A stretch of DNA of 64,000 bases. Source: Orthonyx spaldingii. Taxonomy: Eukaryota > Chordata > Aves > Passeriformes > Orthonychidae. The notes under the pieces are model-generated. The model worked only from the letters and a program-made list of their open reading frames with translations. It had not been told where the DNA came from and did no database searches. Below, one piece after another: positions 54,779 through 64,000 of this stretch. Numbering within the stretch: the stretch's first letter is position 1; each line of letters opens with the position of its first letter. The position numbers and the translations under genes are program-made. The stretch lies in assembly GCA_013397795.1 (NCBI GenBank), contig VZTJ01001769.1, positions 1,892,663 to 1,956,662 on the forward strand. Direction: 5' to 3'.

Positions 54779-55036
54779 CTAGCAGCATATCAATAAAGCC
54801 AGTCTGGCACAGAGTTATAAACAAGAATTATCTTGGTATTATTTGAAGGCCCTCCACATGCTGGGAGCTGCAGCCTCTGCCTTTTATTTGGAAAAGATGT
54901 TCATCACATTGTTGGATAAAATCTGTCAAGAAATAAAACCTGTTTGGTTCATGTTAGTCAACTGACTGAGGACTATTCTAAATATTTTTGGAGAACTCTG
55001 GCACAAGTGTTAAACACCCACTCTTGTGAAACATAT

Positions 55037-55074
55037 GGTGTGGTATAATGGGTTTGGTGTGGTATAATGGGTTT
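55037..55074. repeat. Perfect 19-bp tandem duplication
   Basis: GGTGTGGTATAATGGGTTT occurs at 55037-55055 and again at 55056-55074, with no mismatch. It is a recent local duplication. Confidence 0.95.
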
Positions 55075-58000
55075 TTCTAACTGATTTATAAGATTGTTGG
55101 GTCAAAGAAATAATAACATCAGCCTTTTTTTTCTTGTGAATTCACTAAAACCTATCAAAAATAAAACAAAGAATATTATGGGGAGAATAATAGAGTAAAA
55201 GACTTAAAGATTTAAAATCACACGCCCTTGGGAAAGACAAATAGTCACTGAGACATTAAGAACAAAGAAATCTGACAATTTTTTAATGTGTCATGAGGAC
55301 TGTGGAGGAAGCCTTATGAAGGCCTTTATTTGTTTCCAGAATCCCAAAAAGTCATGCAGTAGACTGCCATGTCACTCCTTTATTAAGCAGGAATTTTTGG
55401 AAGTTGCTGTGATTTAATAAGGAAAAGCATAGCTTAAGCTATGAGCAATGGGCTGTGGCTCATTGGTGTTGCTGAACAGCTACAACAGAGCAGTTCACTC
55501 ATCTTCATCGAGGGGACTCTGCTACACAGGAATGCTGACAGTTGCCATGGCTGGACTGCAGACTCACAAGAAATGTCATTCTAGTGCTTGCCCCTGGAAA
55601 TTGAGGATATGTAGGACACTTTGGAGGCTGCTGGTGGTCTGTGACCTCAAGGGTTTAAGACTCCATGGTTTTCAAATGTTTTTACATCTAATAATTTTAG
55701 CGTTTACATGGAATTAAAGCGACATAAACAGGTTGGGCTCAGTGTTTCCAAGGGGGTAATTTTATTTCCAAGAGTTAGGCTACGGTGGCATTATTTACAA
55801 TGATGAAATCTTGAGTCATCCTTTTACTTATAAGTGTTAAATGTGTGGCAAATTTTGTGTTGGTACCTGCTTGTGAATGGGGTTCCTTGGCTTCACTACC
55901 ATAAATTATTTTATGTTATCAGTAACATACAATAACAGGCATTGTATTGCCTCTAGTAGAACTGTTATAGAATGTGATTTAGTATGCAAAAGTGGTGAAA
56001 ACTCTCTTTTTGCTAGAATTGCTAAGATTTTTCTAATTTTAAATAATCTTTGATACTGTTGTACCGACATATCTGACCAAGATTAGAAACCTTCCTCACC
56101 TGAAAAATGTCAAATCTTCAATTTTTAATCAGTAGTTTTTCCTATTTATTTCATTAGGAATTTACTTTTGTTAAAAAATGGATGAGTACTTGACAGTTTT
56201 GATATATTTTTCTTCATTGAGGTTTCCAAATGGTGAACATAATTGAATATTGCCATTTCTTATGTTTCATGAGCAGAGACAATTAACGTGACTGCACTGC
56301 ATAATCACTGTTCAGCAATCTAGAGATAGAAAACAGAAACAGTCATTAGGTCGCTCTTTTTTAAATCTCATGCGGGGCAACAAATTGAACCCTGTGCATT
56401 TGAACAAGAATCACTATTATTAGAGAATAAATTTAGTAATATCCTAAGGTGCTAGGAGTGTTGAAATAAAGATCTCTCAATCTGTTGGTGAGTTAATATA
56501 TCAGAACATTACTCTTTAAATCTAGTCAAGAGGAGTAAAACCTATTGTGAACGCTAAATAGGTAAATACTTTTTTTTTTTCTGAAGTCTGTCTTGCACCA
56601 CAAGGAGAAAAGTTATAATACCAAAAATTGTTAAGTCTTTCAAATTGCTGAGCAGTGTCTGTCTAATTTTTACTTGTTATTTGGAGAGTGCTCTCTAGTG
56701 GGCACAGTTTGTGCCATAGAGTGCTAACTGTTCATGTTCTTGGTCCTCCAATTTTCTGCCTACCCCAGTCACATTTTTAAAAAATTATTACATCAAAACC
56801 AGAAACAGGGACGAGCTGGGAGCTACCAGAATTATACAGTCCCTGAATTATATAGTACCTGCATCAACTTTTCCCAAGGTTGCACTTCAGCAGGGTCTCA
56901 TAAGAAGCCTTTTAACTATTTGAAGATTTTGGGTTGCATTTGTTCACAGCAACTTCTACTCAGCCTTGCTTACCAGAAAGAGCTGAGCGCATGCTCTTTC
57001 ACAAGGTAGAGTGATAATTCTCTTCCTAATTCAGATAAAACAGTATGATAAAGCAAACATTAGTATCTATGGGCCTAATTTGTTGTTCAATGAATGAACA
57101 TAATCTAAATAGAGATCTCCTATCACAAGTATCATCAGACTGGCTGCTTTCATTAAAAAAAGGTTATAAAGCACTTATCACTCAAAAAAACCCCAAAACC
57201 AGATAAAAAGCACAAAGGATGGAGTGATAATTTTTTGTTAGATAGTTTGTTATCTAATCTGGCCAACATTTACATAGATACAAATATGTCTCACTGGTGA
57301 CGCTTCAGTTTCACTGCACATAATTGGATCTGAACTGAGTTCAGACAGAGTGGTTTAGGGGATGACTGAACACCACTGGGCCTCTGTCACTGTGCAGGTG
57401 CTGGAGTAGCCTAGTCATAATTCCAATGTGCAATTCTGTATTTCTTGCACTGGAATTGTCTCCATTTTACAGGCTGCTACTATCACTAATACTATAGAAA
57501 AGGTAGAATCCTTGCCTCAGAGCTAAAACTTTGAAAGTGGCATGAAAGGAAGAGATGACCAGAAGAGGGGGAGGGAGAGGAAGGAAGCAAGAGGGTTACA
57601 GTTATTCCAGTTATTTACGTTGGTTTGCTTTCTGCTTAGTTATTTCCTTTTCTTGTCTTTCAAGACTTACACTGTGCAGGACACGTTTCCTATGGGAATT
57701 TACTCTGGTAAATGTTTTAACTGTCATACCAGGTACAGAAATATTTTAGGAGATCAAATTTTTAATAGCTAAGAACCAGATCCTCAACTTTTCGCTGTTT
57801 TTCAGTATTTGGGCAATGTGAAACAGCTGGGAAATGCCTTGAGGAGGACCTTTGACATACTTCTGTATTTTGGCTGCTTCTTGCTTATATAATAGTTCCA
57901 GGTAGATTATTAGGGTTCATTTTGAGCTGGGTCAACCCTGCGTAGCTCCTGAAGATAGTAAGAAAATTCAAGACAGTGATTTGCAAATGTTTTCTTCATT

Positions 58001-58103
58001 CCAACGTAAGAAATTAGATTCAAAGACCAATAAATGATTCACAAAAGCTGCATAATGAATAGTTGAAGGGGGATAGCAGGGAAGAACTCAAAAGAGGAGG
58101 AAA

Positions 58104-58185
58104 GTAGATAGATTTATCTATCCATAAAGATAGATACTATCCATTCCCAAGATAATAACTGATGCTATCTATAGAAAGTATTATC
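58104..58185. repeat. GATA/TATC-rich cluster
   Basis: AGATA, TAGATAGAT and their complements TATCT and CTATC recur many times in about 80 bp. One patch (around TAGATAGATTTATCTATCC) is self-complementary. It may be a degenerating GATA microsatellite. It could also bind GATA-type factors, but that is inference only. Confidence 0.6.
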
Positions 58186-61100
58186 TATAACTGTCTTTCT
58201 TTCAACATTTAATTTAGGGATCTTAATTGAATCTGCAGTATACATTGTAAAATATACAGACTTGACAAGTCAGCTGAGCTAACAATGCTATTGGATCCTT
58301 AACTGGGAATTTTAGAGATTCTGCTATTTTAACTACTTTGCTGCATCTTCTGCTGCTTATTCACGCATGCTGCAGAAATGCTACGTATAGAACTTTGCAA
58401 GTTGGAAAGTCACAGCTGTTAGTTTATCAGATAAATAAAGTTTGCAGACTAACAAGAGTCTCTGAATCTAAAAGAATGTGCAGAAATTATGTAATAATCA
58501 AGGATCAGGAAAAATAAAAATCTCCGTACTGGTTCACTCCTCTGGAGAGGCAAAAATGGGGAGTAATAAATTTTAGCCTTTAATGTAGCATGATTCAGAA
58601 AAAAAATCAGCCATAGGAATAGCTGTCACAGTCAGAATACTTTAAACCATGATAAAAGAATAGTAAATTGCTAATGCTACTGTATTCCAGGGGAGTTGCC
58701 TGTAGTTTCTAAGGTAAGAAGATTAATGAAACTCCAACTGCTAATGTCTAAGAGCAGATATGTGACCTCAGTGCAATCTGAGTCAATCAGAAGCTTGCAG
58801 AGTATCCTTAGGCTATTTTTCCGTTGTTAGATGTCCTGTCTCTGTGTACTAATAAAGCATTCCTCTTTCAGGCTGGCAGCCTGGTACAGGTATACAAAGA
58901 ATGGCTGTAGGGCTGTCTTAAAGAAACCCTTTGTAAATCTCATAACAAGAAAGTAGGGGCTTATTAAACAGACAGTCACCACCTGCAGTGCCACTGACAT
59001 TCTGGACAGTGTTAGAGGTCACGGAAAAACTCACAGAACCCCTTATAATTTGGAGAGTCACATATTTCCATGTTAGACACCCACTGAACTTATTTTTGCT
59101 TCATCTTTTAGAATTCCATCTCTCCTTCAACTGGAACACACCGCATCATGACACAGTTAATTGTAAAATCAAGTTAATTAAATCACTAAGTCACTCTAAA
59201 CTTGTTTGGATTTCCCTGAATATTTGGTTCTTGCAACTGTCACCCTCTATGAGACAGGGGAAAACGCTCCAGTTGTCAGCATTGGCACACAGTAGTACAG
59301 CTCCCACAGAGCAGAGGGGGATAAACAGACATACATTCTGTGTCTTCTGAAAGTTTTCACAGCCCAGTTCTACTTTCTGTAGTGGAAATATTCTCTGCTT
59401 CTAAAAGACTTGATGAAAAGAAATTTCGTGATGAGAACTTGGACTTTAATTATTTATATATGAAAAATTCTTTTATAAAGCTTTCTGGGCTCTGTTTTTG
59501 TGTTTTATGATCTTAACCAGATTCCCATTTTATGTGGTCAGAAAAAGAACAGGCTTATAAAGAGTGCCCTTTATAAAAGTAAAATTGGGTTTTGGCTTGC
59601 AGGAGGTCACACAAGCAATTAACTTCAATCAACAAGAAGTGTCAGGAGTCCAAGGGAAATTATGCAAGTGTGTTTCTCAAGATTTAGTGATAATTGTCTA
59701 TTCATCATGCACCAGTTCTTTAAGGAGCATCTGAAGATAACTGAAAAAAAAAATCTTTCCTGTTGAAAAAAAACTTTGTTATTCTGGGTATGACTTAGTA
59801 CAGTCTTCAGCAGTTAATTTACTTTTAATTAGGAAGCTACCATTATGCTGCTGAATATCTTAAAAGAATGTTTTCTGCTTTGATGATGGCATTTTGGTAA
59901 TGAGTGATCAGGTACTTCTATTGAGAAGATGATTTTTGAATGATTAGGCTACAGGTAAATCATGTTTCCAAGTTTTCAAAGACGTGTGTTTTAACTCAAA
60001 ACTAATCAGGTGGCTCTGGTGCTAAAACATCTGGGTAAACTTTCCTATTATTAGATTCCAAAGTAGTAACACATTTAGCAGCCCTAGATACAACCACAGA
60101 AATTATTCAAAACCCTTTGACAATTCAAAAGTAATACCCAAGTAGAATACTTTCTGTTTGTTACACTCACACTAGTCCTTATTCTGTTATCTATTAAAGA
60201 ACTGCGTTTACAAAGCAGCCTGAGCTCTTTGGCAATCAGCTTTTTTCAAGCCTGTTGTCCTGTCCTATAGTCAGTTTAGGCACTGAAATTTAATGAATTT
60301 GAATGATCTGGGTTTTTGTCTGCACCAATTTTCGGGCCTGTGTGTTAAAAGTATGCCTAATGTCCTGCACTTTTAAAAGGTGAATTAACAATAAAGCACT
60401 GTAGATAAAGTCTGAACAGTTTGCAGAAATGGCACTGTGGGAGTCCATCCTTTGTACTGCATTAAGGTTACTGAAGCAAGGAACTGCCTTTATATTTCCT
60501 GTCTGTTAGGTTCCTTGGAGAATGCAAGCCCAATCTCTCAGTGTTACTGTTCATCCACTGCCCTATGAGTGGTACTTATCCATGAAGCAAACACCCTGAA
60601 CTGAAGAGTCTGTATGTGTTGCTAACTTATCCTGGACTCAAACTATCACCATGAATGTGTTATCCACAGGCCATTCCTTGTGCTGAAGTTTCTCTTGGAA
60701 AGACCAGGCAGCCTCATCATGCAACCCTTTCCCTCGAATGTCATTTATTGATACAGTTGGTAGGAAGTCAGTCAACAATTTAATTTATGATGCACCAGGA
60801 GAAATAGAACCAGAATCACCATAGCTATTATCTAGTATATAAGTATTATCACCAGTAGCTATGTCGTCCCCTAAAACTCTGACAGAGGGAAGCCAGCAGT
60901 TGTTACTTTTTTCCACTGGAGGCAGTTGATATGACTGAACATCCTCGGAGAGTGGTTCAGTTCTCAGGGAGAGAATTAGAGTTAAAGGATTTACTCATCT
61001 AATATACAAGCACAAAACATAGAGTAATAGACAAAATATAAAAAATAAAATAAGTTTATATATAAAACACACTGCCGAAAACCAGGATGGAATGCCATGG

Positions 61101-61466
61101 AGATACATCAATAAGCTGACAGGAAAAAATTTACTTTGGATGTTTTAGAATATATTAAAATATTAAAACTTTCAGTCAGTTATCTTAAATCTTAACAAAG
61201 AGTAAAAGGGAGCTTGTTGCCACATATATTAGCACCCAAACTTGCCTTATTGTTTTAGATACTTAACTGAACATCTTTTTGATGTTTCTCACATTTTAAT
61301 GTGGAGAATCAGAGGTAAGTTATCTAGGGAGTATTATTAATGGACTTTTAAATTCCACCTTTTCAAAAAGCAAAGATTAGTTATATGTTCCGGCTATTAG
61401 TACAAAGAGTTTCATTAAAAGTACCTCTGCGTTAAATGAATGTTGATTTACTGGCATTTCCACTTG

Positions 61467-61483
61467 AAAAAAAAAAAAAAAAA
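61467..61483 (+). repeat. (A)17 homopolymer
   Basis: Seventeen A follow CACTTG. No retroposed body or flanking duplication was recognised. Confidence 0.88.
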
Positions 61484-62100
61484 GGCTTTGTCAAACCACT
61501 TTCTTCTCTTTTGCATCTAAGTTTCTCTGACACATTTGTAGTCCTGAAAATGAATCTCTATTTGGTAGCATAATTACAGTAATTCTGTGAATTACTTACA
61601 GCTTATGTGTGTCTGTGGGTGAAGGTATACTTATCCATACTCTTCTTCAAGAAAATGGACAGAGATGTGGGATAAGCAGAAGCACAGGCTAAAAATAAAT
61701 TCTGCCAACTCCCAACCAACTAGGGACAAAGACATGAGGAAGCATGCATATATATTAATTTGCTGAAAACTTTGCTTCCCAGAAATGCTGTAGGAAAAGA
61801 TCATTCAGATATGCTTAGGCAGAATTTCGATGTTATGTGAAGATTAATGCTGCTATTACTGGTAGCATATGAAAGGGAAGTTAGGTGAACAGTAAAAAAT
61901 GGAATGTCATCAAATGCATCTTTTTATACGAAAACACAGAATCTGATCTTTGGTCTTTGATCTCTTAAAAAAAAGACTGCTCCTTTTAGTTGCTGAAGAA
62001 TAAGAAATCAAACTGCTCTTCTGTTAAATTGAAGAAAGTAAAAAATACGTATATTATTCTTATGGACAACAACATATTAAAGACAACAAAATCATGGTTG

Positions 62101-62106
62101 AGCAAT
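62101..62106. repeat. Target site duplication, left copy
   Basis: AGCAAT directly precedes the TGTA end of the LTR and is repeated exactly after its TACA end. A 6-bp duplication is typical of retroviruses of the alpha/beta type (class II ERVs). Confidence 0.85.
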
Positions 62107-62257
62107 TGTATCTTTGCTGTTTCGTCTCTGGACTCCTCTGGACCACCGAATCCAGCCCTCAGTAGCTCCTTATTCCACGAGCTCTGGTCCAGGGCGGAAC
62201 GGTGGCAGCTGTTTGCCGGTAGAGACAGACGGACCACTTGCGTTTATATCAGCGTTC

Positions 62258-62263
62258 TTTATT
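62258..62263 (-). promoter_or_regulatory. LTR polyadenylation signal AATAAA
   Basis: TTTATT on the + strand reads AATAAA on the minus strand, about 100 bp downstream of the TATA-like box, as expected at the R/U5 side of an LTR. A perfect 9-bp hairpin (62262-62270 with 62274-62282) overlaps its first bases. If active it would end minus-strand transcripts, antisense to PRKN. Confidence 0.75.
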
Positions 62264-62353
62264 TTCCCTCACGGAGGGAAAAGGATCGTACATAGAACAA
62301 GCTGTGAGATGGTGAACCTGGCAAGAGTGGCCCAGCTTGTCTCTCGCCCAGAT

Positions 62354-62361
62354 CTCTTATG
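62354..62361 (-). promoter_or_regulatory. LTR TATA-like box
   Basis: On the minus strand GGGCATAAGAGATC contains CATAAGAG, a TATA variant. It is placed about 160 bp into the LTR and downstream of a CCAAT box. It lies between the arms of the nested inverted repeats at 62339-62392. Activity is inferred only. Confidence 0.6.
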
Positions 62362-62522
62362 CCCTCTGTCGGGGGAGGGCAAGGCGAGAGACGAGCCAAT
62401 GGGCAAATGACTGACCAGTGACATCTGGCCAGTCCTGGGTGAACAGGGGAGGGACAGGTACAAAGCAGCGCTATGATTGGTCAGCCTACCCGTGGATTCT
62501 CGGTGGTCTGCCCACTGCTACA

Positions 62523-62528
62523 AGCAAT
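62523..62528. repeat. Target site duplication, right copy
   Basis: AGCAAT directly follows the TACA end of the LTR and is identical to the left copy at 62101-62106. Confidence 0.85.
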
Positions 62529-64000
62529 AAGAATGGTTTTGAAGGGACTTCTACATATACTGAGAACTAGTAAACCATATATAAATGGAGAAAAGAAAAT
62601 ATACACCTAAGACTGAAATTGTAATTATCATAAAGGAAGAAAGCTAGTTAAGTTGTGAAATGAATACTGTTTTATATTTTACAAGGCAGTTTTCTCATTT
62701 GAGGAAATAGTGGAAGTCGAGAAGAGTACCTAATATTTTTCACAACCCTGTCACTAAAGAGAAATACTAAGTTAAATGTTGTTTTAGGGACAAATTCAGG
62801 GCATACCCATTTGAAATAAACCCTTTAAAGAAACTGTCTTTTGACCCAAATATAAATATAGTATTGTAGATTTATGGTATTTATATTAGTCTTCTACATA
62901 CTGTAAAGGAAAACCCAGATTTCCTTATTAGGAAATTATCTACTGACAGTGATCTCTTCATGGATTCTCTGCTTTCAGGGAAAGGACAAAAAGAAGGGAA
63001 GAATACAAGTCATGAAGTAATCTGAATTGCTGATTTCTAACAAATCATGATATATTGTATAGTGGCATGGTTTTAATTAGTAAAGGGTGTGCTTTGCTTT
63101 TCATGATGGTTTAGATGTTGGTGTCAATGAACAAAACTGTATACTAGCATCTTTGATGCCTCCTGGTCAATTTTGTGTTCCTCTTGAAGCAATCTTGTAA
63201 AAAATACTGGTCAGTAAGGAGCAGAATTTCTATCAAATGAACATTATTTAGTAGTGGGTTTTTAAATTGTTTTTCATAGTAGAGAAATGCTGTCTTATCA
63301 CTAGAACTTGTATTCCTTTCAATATAAATTGCAAGTGAACCCCAGTCCCTTTCTAAATATCTAGTTTAAAGGTAATGAATTATTGTCTCTTTAAATTTGT
63401 TTCTCACCTAATAAGCTAGCTGCTGCCATTGTAATCACTGTCAGTGGAGGGCTTTGGAAAGCAAGAGTCATGCACAAAATAGTGGTCTGTCCCATGTCAG
63501 CGTGCCAGTGCTTTGACCTGAAGACTGTCTCTAGAATGAGCAAAATAGCTGGGTCACAACTACCTTTTCTTTTTTCTTGGTCTCCCTGCTGTGTGCTTGA
63601 TACTTGTAATATGTACCCTGTCCTCTGGAAATTAATTCAGGGTAGCAGTCCATTCCATGCAAACTACTGAGCAAAAATCAGATTTTAGTGTTTTCGCTAG
63701 AGCTGCATTAATGACCTAATGGTGATAGGATGGTTTCTTGAACCATCTAGCAACACCTCTAGGCACATATTTCTGTTATTCAAAATATATTTTATTACAA
63801 AATATAGGACAAAAGAAGTGGGTTTGGTTTTGTTCTTCCTATAAATTTATGTTTGCAGCCTGTAGGATGTCATTTTTCTATATTTATGCAGCATATAGAA
63901 AACATCTTTGCTTTTTTGCTGGATTATTAATAGTCCCTTCTAAATGAAAGTGGTTTTTTTATTCCATTTTTACCTATAGTTATTAATGTTTGGTGGTTAA

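Larger units (their letters stand above)
62107..62522 (-). mobile_element. Solo LTR of an endogenous retrovirus, antisense to PRKN
   Basis: This 416-bp element begins TGTA and ends TACA, with AGCAAT flanking it on both sides. This is a complete LTR with no internal retroviral sequence, left by recombination between two LTRs. On the minus strand it reads as U3-R-U5: a CCAAT box near 62480-62476, a TATA-like CATAAGAG at 62361-62354, a polyadenylation signal AATAAA at 62263-62258, then about 130-150 bp of U5. It is GC-richer and has more CpG than the surrounding intron, so it is probably fairly young. It encodes no protein; the open frames of 80-100 codons on both strands are composition effects. 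The 6-bp duplication favours a class II (alpha/beta-like) ERV; the family is not identified. Confidence 0.9.
28203..64000 (+). other. PRKN: PRKN intron 9, 5' part
   Basis: At least 35.8 kb follow the exon 9 donor GTAAGA without an exon that I can recognise. Exon 10 should begin with the codons for FAFCRECKEAYHEGEC or close to it, and nothing like that was seen. The sequence is AT-rich intron with CR1, LTR and simple-repeat content listed separately. Stretches in which I see nothing nameable are 28.2-35.7, 37.9-39.7, 42-44.1, 47.1-52.2, 53-54.1, 55.1-58, 58.2-61.4 and 62.6-64 kb. The long intron fits the known large size of PRKN introns in vertebrates. Confidence 0.85.

Noticed and set aside
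58988..59350. 120-codon + strand open frame
   Set aside because: It is hydrophobic in places but without a start context or family resemblance. A second copy or a splice pattern would be needed to support it.
59595..59640. TTGGCTTGCAG followed by an open stretch, considered as the PRKN exon 10 acceptor
   Set aside because: The following codons do not give the expected Cys-rich IBR peptide of exon 10.
61986..62463. Open frames of 64-101 codons on both strands
   Set aside because: They lie over the solo LTR, which is non-coding. Composition explains them.
1..64000. CRISPR arrays, tRNA/rRNA genes, prokaryotic operons or phage
   Set aside because: No regularly spaced repeats, no tRNA A/B boxes and no long gene-dense frames were seen. 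The window is vertebrate intron.

Overview
This is a window of vertebrate nuclear DNA, almost certainly from a bird. It is AT-rich, with dense stops in all frames and no operon-like gene packing. It holds CR1 LINE 3' ends carrying the ATTCTATG-type terminal repeats typical of avian genomes, and a solo LTR flanked by a 6-bp target duplication. I cannot name the species.

The only gene I can support is PRKN (parkin, the RBR-type E3 ubiquitin ligase of PINK1-dependent mitophagy), on the + strand. Two internal coding exons are present. Their lengths (62 and 150 bp), phases and peptides match canonical exons 8 and 9 of the 12-exon vertebrate gene as I recall it. Exon 8 (15543-15604) encodes the end of RING1 and the following helix; exon 9 (28053-28202) encodes the first half of the IBR domain. 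Everything else is intron: at least 15.5 kb of intron 7, all of intron 8 (12,448 bp) and at least 35.8 kb of intron 9. I recognised no sign of exon 7 or exon 10, so they should lie outside the window.

Layout: 1-15542 is intron 7, with a perfect 28-bp tandem duplication, a GC-rich CpG-poor island at about 10.5-10.7 kb and a 0.7-kb antisense CR1 fragment at 12.6-13.3 kb. 15543-15604 is exon 8, followed at once by a CpG-containing two-tier hairpin. 15605-28052 is intron 8, with a G/T-rich tract, a 23-bp-period duplication, a GC hairpin, a short CR1 tail, one ambiguous base and a 26-A tract. 28053-28202 is exon 9. 28203-64000 is intron 9, with small duplications, a 29-bp palindrome, a CR1 tail, microsatellites, a GATA/TATC cluster, one unusually long but unrecognised open frame and a well-delimited antisense solo LTR at 62107-62522.

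I found no CRISPR array, tRNA, rRNA, prokaryotic operon or novel multigene system. The most interesting structures are the fine RNA/DNA folds in the LTR (a hairpin at the poly(A) signal and nested stems over the core promoter) and the hairpin beside the exon 8 donor.
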